Positions 8,932 to 17,857 of a DNA stretch of 56,563 nucleotides are shown in pieces. The stretch is taken from the NCBI GenBank assembly GCA_040905475.1, contig JBBDRM010000019.1:1-56563 (forward strand). The letters run 5' to 3'. How positions within the stretch are numbered: the stretch's first letter is position 1; each line of letters starts with the position of its first letter. The notes beneath the pieces were generated by a model. It ran no database searches and was not told where the DNA came from. It worked only from the letters and a program-made list of their open reading frames with translations. Both the position numbers and the translations under genes were made by a program. Source of the DNA: Actinomycetota bacterium. Its GTDB lineage: Bacteria; Actinomycetota; AC-67.

Positions 8932-9897
8932 GTGACCCAGACCAAGGTATTCGTAACCGGCGTGAGCGGGTTCATCGGCTCCTATCTCGCGGAGCGGCTG
9001 CTCGATGACGGGTTCCACGTCGGTGGGCTGCTTCGCCAGACGAACCGTCTCAACTACCCGGGCGTCCAGCGCCTGATGGGTCGCGTCGACATGCACTACG
9101 GCAGCGTGACGGACTACCACAGCGTCGCGCAGGCTCTCCGCGAGTTCCGCCCCGACATCATCTGTCATCTCGGCGCGGTGACACCGGTCGCGTACTCGTT
9201 CGCGCACCCGCACGAGGTCACCGACACGAACTACATGGGGGTGATCAACCTTTCCGAGGCGGCATTGAAGATCCTGCCCGACCTCAAGCGCATGATCTTC
9301 GCGTCGAGCATGGAGGTCTACGGCCACCAGGCTCCGGACGGCCCGTTCGAGGAGACGCTCGACCCGCACCCGGCCTGCCCGTATGCGGTCGCGAAGTTCG
9401 CCTCCGAGAAGTATCTCCAATACATGAAGTACGCGTACAACTTCCCGGCCGTGATGCTTCGTCAGACGAACTGCTTCGGCCGGAGAGAGAACGACTACTT
9501 CATCGTCGAGCGGATCCTCACCCAGATGCTTAAGGGCGACACGGTGAACCTCGGCGAGAAGGATCCCGTCCGGAACTTCATCTTCATCACCGACCTCCTC
9601 GACCTCTACGTCGAGCTCATCAACTCCGCTGCGGACGACAAGCTGCACGGCGAGGTCTACAACACCGGTCCAGACAACGGCCTGACGATCGGCGAGCTCG
9701 CCGACAACATCGCCGGCCAGCTCGACTGGAAGGGCCGGATCAACTGGAACACCATCCCGAAGCGGCCCGGCGAGATCTTCTACCTGAACTCGAGCCACGA
9801 GAAGGTTTCGAAGGCGACCGGCTGGGAGCCGAAGGTCTCGCTCGACGACGGCATCGCGCGGACGATCCAGATCTGGCGGGATAACCTCAAGGGATGA
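8932..9897 (+). CDS. NAD(P)-dependent sugar-nucleotide epimerase/dehydratase
   Basis: Extended short-chain dehydrogenase, 321 residues. The nucleotide-binding GxxGxxG is GVSGFIG (10-16), the catalytic Ser lies in FASSMEVYG (125/126), and the YxxxK pair is Y151/K155 in YAVAK. The family includes GDP-mannose 4,6-dehydratase, dTDP-glucose 4,6-dehydratase and UDP-sugar epimerases; the exact substrate cannot be assigned by eye. GTG start with AGGAGG 8 bp upstream. It sits between the initiating transferase and a kinase-fold protein, so it most likely makes an activated sugar for the polysaccharide. Confidence 0.88.
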   Translation: MTQTKVFVTGVSGFIGSYLAERLLDDGFHVGGLLRQTNRLNYPGVQRLMGRVDMHYGSVTDYHSVAQALREFRPDIICHLGAVTPVAYSFAHPHEVTDTNYMGVINLSEAALKILPDLKRMIFASSMEVYGHQAPDGPFEETLDPHPACPYAVAKFASEKYLQYMKYAYNFPAVMLRQTNCFGRRENDYFIVERILTQMLKGDTVNLGEKDPVRNFIFITDLLDLYVELINSAADDKLHGEVYNTGPDNGLTIGELADNIAGQLDWKGRINWNTIPKRPGEIFYLNSSHEKVSKATGWEPKVSLDDGIARTIQIWRDNLKG

Positions 9898-11129
9898 GCT
9901 CAAGCCGTTCGTCGCCGGGTGAGCCGGCGACGGGTTCGGCCCCGGACGTCACCTCTCCAGATCCGATCGAGCGGATCGCGTACCTGCTCGGTCCTTCCGA
10001 CGGCACCGGCGTCTTCGCGCCCGCCGGCGACCGCTGGCGTCTGCCCGCCCGGGATACGCCCCGCGCGATCGTCTGGGGGCGCTCGCCGCTCCCGTCGGGG
10101 ACCCGGCGGGCGTCCGCGCTGCGTGCGGTCTTCGCTCGGGAGCGCGCACTCGGAGCTGCCCGGCGTGGACGCGGCGCGCGGGTGCATCGGATCCCTCCGC
10201 AGACCCTGGGCGGCAGTGGGGGCCGGAACGCGCTTCGATCGATGCTGCTCGGCGGTGCGGTGGTCGAGCTTCCCCTCGCCGGTCCCCGGCCTCGCGTGCT
10301 CGACGCGGCCGTCCACGTGGCGGGGGTGCGCCTGTCCGAGGGGCCACTCCACCTCTCCTCGAGCGGCTCGATCCTTGCTCGCGTTCGCGCCGGCGACGGA
10401 GCGGCCGTGCTGCGGGTGGGCGTCGCGGGGGCTCCCGGGGATCCGGCCCGCGGCGCCGCCGCGCTGGCGCACCTGTCGCCGCACAACATCCCCGTCCCCC
10501 GCCTGCTGGCCACGGGCGAAGCAGCCGGCGCTTCGTGGTCGCTCGAGACGGCGCTGCCGGGACGCCGGCCCGGTGGCGGATCCGCGCAGGTTTCCCGTGA
10601 CGCGGCCGCCCTCTGCGCAGCTTTGCCGCCGGGGAACGGCCCGCCGGCCGCCCCACGCAGGGATCTCGAGGCGCTGGCGGCGCTCCTGCCCGAGCGCGCG
10701 GACGCGCTGCGAGCGCTCGCCCATTCGCTGCGCGGCACGCTCCGAGCACTCCCGTCGGTGCTGCGGCACGGCGACCTGTGGGTCGGCAACCTGCTCGTCG
10801 ACGGAGGACGGCTGAGCGGCGTCGTCGACTGGGACGCGTGGGATCCCGGAGCCGTTCCCGGTGCCGATCTCCTGCATCTGCACGCGACCGGACGACGCAT
10901 CGCGGAACGCTGCGAGCTGGGGGAGATCTGGGAGAGCCACCCGTGGCGGGACGAGGCCTACCGGTCGCTGCTCGACGGCGCGTCGGCGACGATCCCCGGC
11001 GACGTTCTCGCGATCGCCTGGTGGGCCGGCGAGCTGCGTGGGACCGTGTCCCGGCACCCGTCGCGAGCCGCCGACGAACGGTGGCTCGCGATCAACGTGG
11101 ACGGGGTTCTGCGGACGCTTCGCCCCTGA
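9894..11129 (+). CDS. aminoglycoside-phosphotransferase-fold kinase, substrate unknown
   Basis: The C-terminal half has the APH/choline-kinase signature: LRHGDLWVGNLL near residue 290 (catalytic D and metal-binding N) and VVDWDAW about 20 residues on (DFG-equivalent D). The N-terminal 150 residues have no motif I recognise. The ATG overlaps the epimerase stop (ATGA), so it belongs to that operon. The 3' end overlaps the convergent nucleotidyltransferase-kinase gene by 38 bp. In a polysaccharide locus such kinases probably phosphorylate a sugar or polyol; antibiotic resistance is unlikely from context. A second APH-fold protein is encoded about 5 kb downstream. Confidence 0.7.
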   Translation: MSSSRSSPGEPATGSAPDVTSPDPIERIAYLLGPSDGTGVFAPAGDRWRLPARDTPRAIVWGRSPLPSGTRRASALRAVFARERALGAARRGRGARVHRIPPQTLGGSGGRNALRSMLLGGAVVELPLAGPRPRVLDAAVHVAGVRLSEGPLHLSSSGSILARVRAGDGAAVLRVGVAGAPGDPARGAAALAHLSPHNIPVPRLLATGEAAGASWSLETALPGRRPGGGSAQVSRDAAALCAALPPGNGPPAAPRRDLEALAALLPERADALRALAHSLRGTLRALPSVLRHGDLWVGNLLVDGGRLSGVVDWDAWDPGAVPGADLLHLHATGRRIAERCELGEIWESHPWRDEAYRSLLDGASATIPGDVLAIAWWAGELRGTVSRHPSRAADERWLAINVDGVLRTLRP

Positions 11130-12414
11130 CGTCCTCCACCCGCCGCGGCTCTCCCGCCCCGAGTACCGCTGCCAGCAGCCGTCGCGCGAGCTCCTCCTCC
11201 GGAAGCGAGGCGTCGAGCACGGCGACATCCGGCATCGCCGCGAGCTCCGCCGCGTATCCCTCGAGCTGGCGCTGCACCGCCGCCGGGCCGATCGCGTCTC
11301 CGGGCTTGCGAGCCACCGCCAGCTCGGCGGCCGCGTCGAGGTAGAAGCATGCGGCCGCCGGCGGCATCCGGCGACGCACGAACCGACGGTGCCGCCGAAG
11401 GTCGACGCCACGGTACGCGAAGGAGAGCGTGACGAGCGCGTCGAGCAGGTGCCGGTCGTAGACGACCACACCTTCGGCTGCTCGCACGCGGCGGCGGACG
11501 TCGCGGACGAACGACGACGTCACCAGCGCGGCCCAGGTCCACCCCAAGAGCCCGCGCCGGGAACGCAGCGTGCTATCCGGCTCGGCCGCGACCCGGAGAA
11601 CGCCGGGCTCCGCGTCCTCGCGCAGCACGCGTTTCGCCGACCGCGCGATCGGCTCCAGCCATGCGATGCGCATCCCCGGCCGCGTCCAGACCGTCGACGC
11701 CGGGATCCCCAAGCGCCCGAGGTCGCGCAGCAAGAGCCGCGCGAGCGTCGACTTCCCCGATCCGTCGACGCCGCTCAGCGCGATCCCGATGGTGGGCGGG
11801 CGCCGGCGCAGCAGCCGCCTCGCCGTCCGCCGCGCGGTCGACCCGGCGAGCCGGACCGGGGGCCGCCGGGCGTTGCCCGTGTGGCGCTCGGCGAGCAGAT
11901 CACCTCCGAGCGACGCTTCCGCGTCGGCGGCCGCCGCGATCACGGGGTCGGCGGGAAGCTGCATGCCGCGGCGTACCAGCTCGCGGAGCTCGAGCACCTC
12001 GCGCAGGCGCACCTCGCGGCGCCGACGGCAGCGCTCGACGATGCCCTGCACTGGATCCGCCGGGGCCGCTGCCGCATGAAGGTCTGCGGTCCCCAGCACC
12101 TCTCCCCGCTCGATGACCGCCCACCGGCCGCTCCCGGGGCTTCCGACGGCCGTCAGGAGGCGGTCCAACGGCATCCAGCCGAGCCCCTCCAGCCGCCCCG
12201 GCTCCGGCTCGCCGATCAGGTGCAGGTCCACGTCGCTCGACCAGCCCGCCCCCAGCGGCGAGGTGCGGACCCCGTCGGGCGCGATCAGATCTGCGAGCGC
12301 TTTCTCGGCGGCTGCGGCCGCGCGCTCACGGCGGCGCATCGTGTCCTCGTCGGGGATCCCGTTGGCCCTGTGCTCCGGCGTCGGGAGCCGCGCGATCAGC
12401 TCCTCGTCGGTCAC
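11092..12414 (-). CDS. nucleotidyltransferase-like / thymidylate-kinase-like fusion protein
   Basis: 440 residues. The N-terminal part carries a nucleotidyltransferase-fold motif, GWSSDVDL (57-64), with the usual two acidic residues. The C-terminal part is a P-loop kinase with Walker A GVDGSGKST (215-223) and a DRH motif in VVYDRHLLDAL, resembling thymidylate kinase. A basic linker joins them. It is the last gene of a long minus-strand series of overlapping genes (GTGA with the ATP-grasp gene). It is not a housekeeping tmk: the lid and nucleoside-specificity motifs are not evident. A second protein of the same architecture is encoded in the same series. Function unknown; activation or transfer of a phosphorylated decoration is a guess. 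Confidence 0.7.
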   Translation of the reverse strand: MTDEELIARLPTPEHRANGIPDEDTMRRRERAAAAAEKALADLIAPDGVRTSPLGAGWSSDVDLHLIGEPEPGRLEGLGWMPLDRLLTAVGSPGSGRWAVIERGEVLGTADLHAAAAPADPVQGIVERCRRRREVRLREVLELRELVRRGMQLPADPVIAAAADAEASLGGDLLAERHTGNARRPPVRLAGSTARRTARRLLRRRPPTIGIALSGVDGSGKSTLARLLLRDLGRLGIPASTVWTRPGMRIAWLEPIARSAKRVLREDAEPGVLRVAAEPDSTLRSRRGLLGWTWAALVTSSFVRDVRRRVRAAEGVVVYDRHLLDALVTLSFAYRGVDLRRHRRFVRRRMPPAAACFYLDAAAELAVARKPGDAIGPAAVQRQLEGYAAELAAMPDVAVLDASLPEEELARRLLAAVLGAGEPRRVEDVRGEASAEPRPR

Positions 12415-13487
12415 CGGCGCCCTCGCATCACGTATCGCAGCCGCAGTAAAGCGGGCCCGGGATCGCGGAGCGACGCGACGCTGTGCGCGCTCCCGCGCCT
12501 GGGGCCCAGCGCGCGCACGGCGGCCGCCGGACCGAGCCGCCGGCCGCGCACGAGGCTGCGGAGCGCGCGCAGATCGCCCTCGATCCACCGGTAGCTCACC
12601 CCGGCGCGCGCGCGGACGGACGGGACGCTCTCGCCCCGCCTGAGGTCGCACAGGATCGCCGGCAGGTTCGCGCCGGCCGCGACCGCGAGCGGCAGCGAGC
12701 CGTACACGCGCGGGTTGAGATCGAGTAGGAACTCGCCGGCGAACTGAGCCTGGAAGATCCCCTCGTACCCGTCGAGCAACCCCACGAGGCGTTCCTCGAT
12801 CGCGGGGTCGGGCTCGGCGGTCACGGCCGCGGATGCCGTTCCGCAATCGACCGGCCAGGTTCGCAGGTACCGCTGGTGGACGGCGCCGACGAGCCGGCCG
12901 TCCCAGATCACGCCGCCGACGGCCCACACCGGGGCGTCGATGAACGGCTGGACCAGGAAGGGACCGGGTACGGCCGCCGCTCCCGCGAGCTCGGCGGCAC
13001 CCGACACCTTGCGCGCCGGGACGCGCGAGATCGGAAGCTTCACGACGACCGGGTAGGTCAGCCGGCCGGCCGACGCGATGAGGTCCTCGGCGGTTTCGTG
13101 GATGTGCGTCTCGGGCATGGGGATCCCGGCACGCTTCGCGGCTTCGATGAGCCGCGCCTTATCGAGGAGATGGCCGACGGGCTCGCCCAGCGCGAGCAGC
13201 GATGTGTCGCTCGACGGGAAGATCGCATGCGCGCCGATCTCGCGGGCCGCGCGGCCGACCGAGTCGGCGAATCCCGGCGCGGAAACCGGCCCGACCTCGA
13301 ACGTCCGCACGCAGGCGCGGGACGCGGCGGCGAGCGACCATCGGCCGGATCGTGCGACGGCCGGGCGGTACCCGGCGGTCGCGAGCGCGCGCACGGCCGC
13401 GAGCGCCGAGCGGCCGTGGCCGTCACCGTCGTCGGTGACCACCACGTCGGCGGCCTCGACCCGTCGTTCGGCCTCGACGCGACTCAC
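12411..13487 (-). CDS. ATP-grasp superfamily ligase, substrate unknown
   Basis: 358 residues with carbamoyl-phosphate-synthetase-like ATP-grasp layout: an N-terminal Rossmann-like pre-domain (about 10-110), the lid region with YPVVVKLP near 170, and the Mg-binding segment EFLLDLNPRVYGS towards the C-terminus, where the D/N pair is expected. Such ligases join a carboxylate to an amine or thiol via an acyl phosphate. The GTG overlaps the preceding glycosyltransferase stop by 4 bp, and its own stop overlaps the next gene by 4 bp. Probable role: amino-acid or similar substituent on the polysaccharide, inferred from context only. Confidence 0.75.
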   Translation of the reverse strand: MSRVEAERRVEAADVVVTDDGDGHGRSALAAVRALATAGYRPAVARSGRWSLAAASRACVRTFEVGPVSAPGFADSVGRAAREIGAHAIFPSSDTSLLALGEPVGHLLDKARLIEAAKRAGIPMPETHIHETAEDLIASAGRLTYPVVVKLPISRVPARKVSGAAELAGAAAVPGPFLVQPFIDAPVWAVGGVIWDGRLVGAVHQRYLRTWPVDCGTASAAVTAEPDPAIEERLVGLLDGYEGIFQAQFAGEFLLDLNPRVYGSLPLAVAAGANLPAILCDLRRGESVPSVRARAGVSYRWIEGDLRALRSLVRGRRLGPAAAVRALGPRRGSAHSVASLRDPGPALLRLRYVMRGRR

Positions 13488-14680
13488 GCGCGCTCCCTCT
13501 GAACGGCGGCCGTCTCGGTCGTGATCTCTCGATAGAGCCGTTCGTGCATGCGAGCGACCGAACTCCAGTCGTGCCCGGACTCGACGAACGCGCGCGCCGC
13601 AGCGCCCAGCCTGCCGGCGAGGTCGTCGTCGTCGAGCACCTGCACGAGCGCATCCGCGAAGTCTTCCTCGGTGGACGCTTCGATCAGATGCACGCCCGGC
13701 GTCGCACCGATGCCGCGAGCGGCGAGTGGGGAGACGACGCACGGCAAGCCGGACGCCATCGCCTCGAGCACCTTGGTCTTCGCCCCGGTGGCGCTGCGCA
13801 TCGGACACGCGAACACACGGCTCCCCGCGAGCCACGGACGGATGTCGGGGACGGACCCGGTGACCTCGACGCCGGGACCGGCGAGTGCTCGCACGTCGGG
13901 CGAGGGATCGCGACCGACGATCGCGACGTGCGCGTCGGCGCGCGCCGCCTTCACCCGCGGCAGGACCGACCGGACGAGGAACTCGACCGCGGTTACGTTC
14001 GGCGCGTAGTCCATCACGCCGTGGAACACGATGCGCCGGTCGTCTCGCTTCTCGTCGGGGCGTCCGGCGAATGATCCGACGTGGATCCCGAGCGGCATGA
14101 CGACCACGCGGAGGCGAGGATCCATGGCGGTCAGCGTCGCGCGGTCCTCCTCGCTCGACACGGTCACGCGTGTGAAGCGGTGCCAGTCGGTTCGTTCGTA
14201 GCGCTTCCAGCGACGCACCTCGCCTCGCAGCAGCATCGCCTTGATGCCCGAGGCGCGTTCCGCTCTCGCCTCGACGTTGTGGTGCGCGGCGTCGAATGCC
14301 CCCAGGACCGACGGCACGTCGAGGAGCATGCCCCCGAGCGCGGCCACGCGGCCCGAGGACAGGTGGACGACGTCGGGGCGGAAGCTCGCCAGCTCTTCGG
14401 CGAGCGCGGGACGCAACGCGTCGGCGTAGGCGTCCACCCGGAGCGGCCTGCGCATCGCCAGCGCGCGCGCGAGCCTCGCCGCGTCCGTGATCGTCCCGGC
14501 CGGCCGCCAGTCGACCAGCCGCGTCCCCTCGGGGGCGGGATCGTTCTGACCGGGAACCCGCAGTGCGAGCACCCGTACGTCGTTCGCGTCGCGCAGACGC
14601 TCCACGAGCGACTCGACGGCGATCCGGAAGCCGGTGGCCGGCGGCAGCAGCGCCTCTTCCGCGCAGACGAGGATCCGCAT
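13484..14680 (-). CDS. family 4 glycosyltransferase
   Basis: GT-B glycosyltransferase, 398 residues. It shows the N-terminal donor/acceptor domain and the C-terminal nucleotide-sugar site with TGAKTKVLEAMASGLP, where the E of VLEAM is the conserved glutamate. HHNVEARAE around residue 130 is typical of one GT4 subgroup found in polysaccharide loci. Begins with ATG 3 bp after the upstream gene and overlaps the ATP-grasp gene by 4 bp. Likely adds one sugar of the repeat unit on the cytoplasmic face. Confidence 0.85.
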   Translation of the reverse strand: MRILVCAEEALLPPATGFRIAVESLVERLRDANDVRVLALRVPGQNDPAPEGTRLVDWRPAGTITDAARLARALAMRRPLRVDAYADALRPALAEELASFRPDVVHLSSGRVAALGGMLLDVPSVLGAFDAAHHNVEARAERASGIKAMLLRGEVRRWKRYERTDWHRFTRVTVSSEEDRATLTAMDPRLRVVVMPLGIHVGSFAGRPDEKRDDRRIVFHGVMDYAPNVTAVEFLVRSVLPRVKAARADAHVAIVGRDPSPDVRALAGPGVEVTGSVPDIRPWLAGSRVFACPMRSATGAKTKVLEAMASGLPCVVSPLAARGIGATPGVHLIEASTEEDFADALVQVLDDDDLAGRLGAAARAFVESGHDWSSVARMHERLYREITTETAAVQRERA

Positions 14681-14683
14681 CGA

Positions 14684-16282
14684 CTAACCCTCTCCCCCGC
14701 CGAGCAACCGGCGAACGCCCGCGGTGTCTCGAAGGTCGATGCCGCGGCGCAGCAGCGCGAGGTAGTGGCCGCCCTCGAGGCGCTCCTTCGGCAAGCGCGT
14801 CGCCTCCTTGAGCGCGCGATGCATCCACGACGTATGGAACAGCGGCTCGATCAGCTCGGTCGGAACGCCGACGCGATCGCGATACCGACCGATCGCATCC
14901 GCGACCATCCGGTTGATCGGGGTCGGCGCGAACAGGATGGTCTCGATGGCACGCATGATGTTCGTCTCTCCGCCGGTCCGACCGGCGGCGACGGCGAAGC
15001 TGCGCGCCAGGTGGAACACGTCCCACAGCGGGACGCCGCGGTGCTCCGCGGCCTCCCAATCCAGGAACGCGACGGTCCCGTCCTCGGCGACGAGGAGGTT
15101 CCAGACGCCGGGGTCGCCGTGCTGGAGGACCGACGGGAAGCTCGACGCCGAATCCTCTATGACGCGGATCTGCGCCTCGAGCATCGATCGGTAGGCCGCC
15201 CCCACGGGGTACAGGCCGAGGAACCGGTCGAGGATGTCGCCGAGATGCGCGGCGAGCTCGGCTCCGGACGCGGGGGTCGCCGTCGCGGCGCCGAGGTCGA
15301 CGAGCCATCCGAACGCGCGAGCGGCATGGGGACAGTCGGCCGTAGCTCGGGTCGCCGCCGTGAACGGCCTCCCGTCGACGGCCGTGAGCCCGAGCACGGC
15401 GCGCCCGGCTTCCACGCCGGAGAACGCGACGCGCGGGATCGTGGACGGATCGACGACGCGAGCGGCGCGGAGATGATCCAGCGCCCCCCGCTCGATCTCG
15501 AGGCGTCCGTTGAGATCGGGATCGCGGGTCGCTTTGACGACCAGCTTCGGCTCGGCGGATCCGGGCTCGAAGAGGAAGAACGAGATCTTGTTCGACCGAT
15601 ACCGTCCCGGCGCCGACATCGCCCAGTCCCACGCGTCGATGTCGATGCCGGCACCGGCGGCGATGCGTCGCAGGTACGCGGGCGGCCCTGAAGCGCCGAC
15701 AACGAGCCTGCGCTCGCGGAGCGCGCGCAGCCACGGCCCGCCGACTTCGCGCGAGCGGCCGAACGCACGGATCACCACCGAGCCGGACCACAGGCCGCGC
15801 CGCTCCAGTGCGCGCCGCGCGTTGGGAGAGGATTCCGGGACGGCGGCGGTGATCTCGCCGACGGCCGGCCGCAAGGCGATCCGCGTGGCGTTCGTGGCGC
15901 CGTGGCCGCGCCGAGGAGCGCCGGACTCCTCCACGACGACGGTCGCGTCACCTGCGAGCGCTCCATCGAACGAGCGAGCCTCGGAACGGGCGACCACGAC
16001 GAGGTCGAAGCGTCCTTGGGGGATCTCTCCGACGATCTGCGCGGCGGAGCCGGCCAGGATCACCCGGGCACGGCGCGCTTCGCGTCCCGTCCGGCAGCGA
16101 ACCGTCACGGCACCGGCGGCGCGGGCGAGTGCCGCCAGGACCGGCTTGCCCGGAACCCCGAGGACGAGCACGCTGCCGAACTCCTGCCGGGGAAGCAGCG
16201 CCAGCCAGGCGGCCCCGGACGCGCCGTCGAGACGGTTGCTCCCGGCGACGAAGGTTCCCGCGCGCGTCGTGTCCAGCATCAC
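14684..16282 (-). CDS. two-domain protein with C-terminal APH-fold kinase domain
   Basis: 532 residues. The first 180 or so look like a Rossmann-type fold (VLVLGVPGKPVLAALARAAG resembles a SAM- or nucleotide-binding loop), but no methyltransferase motif is complete. The rest is an aminoglycoside-phosphotransferase fold with LQHGDPGVWNLL near 387 and VAFLDWEAAE near 407. Compared with the other APH-fold protein of the locus, the residue after HGD differs (P instead of L) while the catalytic D and N are kept. GTG start overlaps the flippase stop (GTGA). Probable sugar or lipid-intermediate kinase; substrate unknown. Confidence 0.65.
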   Translation of the reverse strand: MMLDTTRAGTFVAGSNRLDGASGAAWLALLPRQEFGSVLVLGVPGKPVLAALARAAGAVTVRCRTGREARRARVILAGSAAQIVGEIPQGRFDLVVVARSEARSFDGALAGDATVVVEESGAPRRGHGATNATRIALRPAVGEITAAVPESSPNARRALERRGLWSGSVVIRAFGRSREVGGPWLRALRERRLVVGASGPPAYLRRIAAGAGIDIDAWDWAMSAPGRYRSNKISFFLFEPGSAEPKLVVKATRDPDLNGRLEIERGALDHLRAARVVDPSTIPRVAFSGVEAGRAVLGLTAVDGRPFTAATRATADCPHAARAFGWLVDLGAATATPASGAELAAHLGDILDRFLGLYPVGAAYRSMLEAQIRVIEDSASSFPSVLQHGDPGVWNLLVAEDGTVAFLDWEAAEHRGVPLWDVFHLARSFAVAAGRTGGETNIMRAIETILFAPTPINRMVADAIGRYRDRVGVPTELIEPLFHTSWMHRALKEATRLPKERLEGGHYLALLRRGIDLRDTAGVRRLLGGGEG

Positions 16283-17856
16283 TTGCCCCCGCCCCCGACC
16301 ATCATCCGAACCAGCCGGTAGCGCATCAGTTCCGGGAACGTGTCGTCAACGCGCAGCGACCCCCGGCCGACGGCCAGGACGGCGAGCGAGCCCAGCCCCG
16401 CGAACAGGAGCCCCGCGAGCAGCGGCGGATCCAGCGCATACTGGAGGAGGATGAGCGCCGCCGCCGTGAGCACGATCGTCAGGTAGAGGTTCCGGTGCTT
16501 GCGCTCGAACAGCGATACCCCCGTCGCCAGCCCGAGCGCTCCCTGCTTGAGCAGGTTGTGCACGACGAGCGTCGCCGCCGTTCCGACGGCCGCCCCGACC
16601 GGCCCGTACGCGCGGATGAGCACGACGTTGAGCACGAGGTTGACCACCAGCGCGATCGCATTGATCGCGACGACCGCCCGGAGCTTCCCGACGACCTTGA
16701 GCATGAGGCCGTTGAACCCAAGCACGACGTTGAAGTAGTAGCCGAAGGACAGCAGCGACATGATGATCGCCGAGTCGGCGTACCGCACGCCGTACATCGT
16801 CTCGGTGACGGGTCGCGCCAGCGCGAACGTCACGGCGAACATCGGGAACGCCAGGACGGCCATCCACACCGCGGTTTGCCAGTACAGGTGGCCCATCTCC
16901 TTCGTGCTGCGTCGCGCGAACATGCGTGCGGCGACGGTGGTGAACAGCAACGCGAAGCTGGTCAGGACGAGCTGGTTCAGCCGCGCGGCCGGCTGGACGA
17001 CGCGGAAGGCGGCGATATCCTCGGCGCCTCGCCATCGGGCGAGCATGATCGCGTCCGAGGTCGTCATCACCGAATAGAGGAGGTCGGAGGTGAGAAGCGG
17101 GATCGTGAACGAGAGGACCTCACGGGCGGGGATCTCGAGGTGCGTCTGGAAGAACCGCTTCATGATCCCCGACCGGCGGAGCATGCGGAACAGTACCCAA
17201 ACGTAGAGCAAGGTCCCGGCGATGCCGGCCGCCACGTAACCGGCGGCGAGCGCGCGCGGCGTGCTGTTGGACCACACGAGCGCACCGACCGCCATCAGCT
17301 TGAGGCCGGGCTCGAGAAGATACTTCCGGAAGAAGATCGCCGTCGGCTTTGAGAAGACGGCGAACACTCCGGTCGCCACGGTGTCGATCGCCTGGAGCGG
17401 CGCCAGGACGATCATGATCGACAGGAGGCCGACGGCCTCCGCGTCCCCGAGCAACGCTCCCCCGGAGAAGGCGCGGAGCCCGAGCGTGATCACGATGAGC
17501 GCGAGCCCGAGCGAAAGAACGGTGCCACCGACGAGCACGAGCGTGCCGAGCATCTTGCCCGGCTTCCCTTCCTCGTCGTAGATCGGCAAGAACCGGGTGA
17601 TCGCGCGGTCGAGGCCGGCGGTGACGATGGCCTCGCCGAGCGCGACGAGCGACAGGGCGTACGCGAAAGCGCCGAACTGCTCCTTCGACAGATAGCGAAC
17701 GATGATCACCTGGATCACGACGTTGACGGCGGTAGAGATGATCCGGCCGAAAAGCAGCAGGCTCGAGCCGCGGATCTGGGAGGCGGTCGCCTCCGAGGAG
17801 AGGTCGCCGGTTACCGGGAGGGACGCGTCCCCCGCTGTGGCCGAGATCGTGTCCAC
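16279..17856 (-). CDS. polysaccharide flippase (Wzx-like, MOP superfamily)
   Basis: 525-residue protein with about 12-14 hydrophobic helices in the pattern of polysaccharide-biosynthesis flippases, which move undecaprenyl-linked repeat units across the membrane. The first helices follow a soluble N-terminus of about 30 residues. The GTG was chosen because it lies 1 bp after the upstream stop; the open frame upstream runs through the neighbouring gene. Together with the initiating transferase and the polymerase-like protein it defines a Wzx/Wzy-type pathway. Confidence 0.88.
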   Translation of the reverse strand: MDTISATAGDASLPVTGDLSSEATASQIRGSSLLLFGRIISTAVNVVIQVIIVRYLSKEQFGAFAYALSLVALGEAIVTAGLDRAITRFLPIYDEEGKPGKMLGTLVLVGGTVLSLGLALIVITLGLRAFSGGALLGDAEAVGLLSIMIVLAPLQAIDTVATGVFAVFSKPTAIFFRKYLLEPGLKLMAVGALVWSNSTPRALAAGYVAAGIAGTLLYVWVLFRMLRRSGIMKRFFQTHLEIPAREVLSFTIPLLTSDLLYSVMTTSDAIMLARWRGAEDIAAFRVVQPAARLNQLVLTSFALLFTTVAARMFARRSTKEMGHLYWQTAVWMAVLAFPMFAVTFALARPVTETMYGVRYADSAIIMSLLSFGYYFNVVLGFNGLMLKVVGKLRAVVAINAIALVVNLVLNVVLIRAYGPVGAAVGTAATLVVHNLLKQGALGLATGVSLFERKHRNLYLTIVLTAAALILLQYALDPPLLAGLLFAGLGSLAVLAVGRGSLRVDDTFPELMRYRLVRMMVGGGGK

Positions 17857-17857
17857 G

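Noticed and set aside
7708-9903. Minus-strand frame of 731 codons
   Set aside because: Antisense to the sugar transferase and epimerase genes; composition is shadow-like and there is no ribosome-binding site.
9894-11129. Aminoglycoside resistance gene
   Set aside because: The APH fold is shared by sugar, choline and other kinases; operon context is polysaccharide synthesis.
11092-12414. Housekeeping thymidylate kinase
   Set aside because: Extra nucleotidyltransferase-like domain, a second divergent copy nearby and lack of clear nucleoside-specificity motifs argue against it.
13488-15791. Long upstream extension of the ATP-grasp frame (over 1100 codons in total)
   Set aside because: The extra part lies in the wrong frame across the GT4 and APH-fold genes; the GTGA overlap fixes a much later start.
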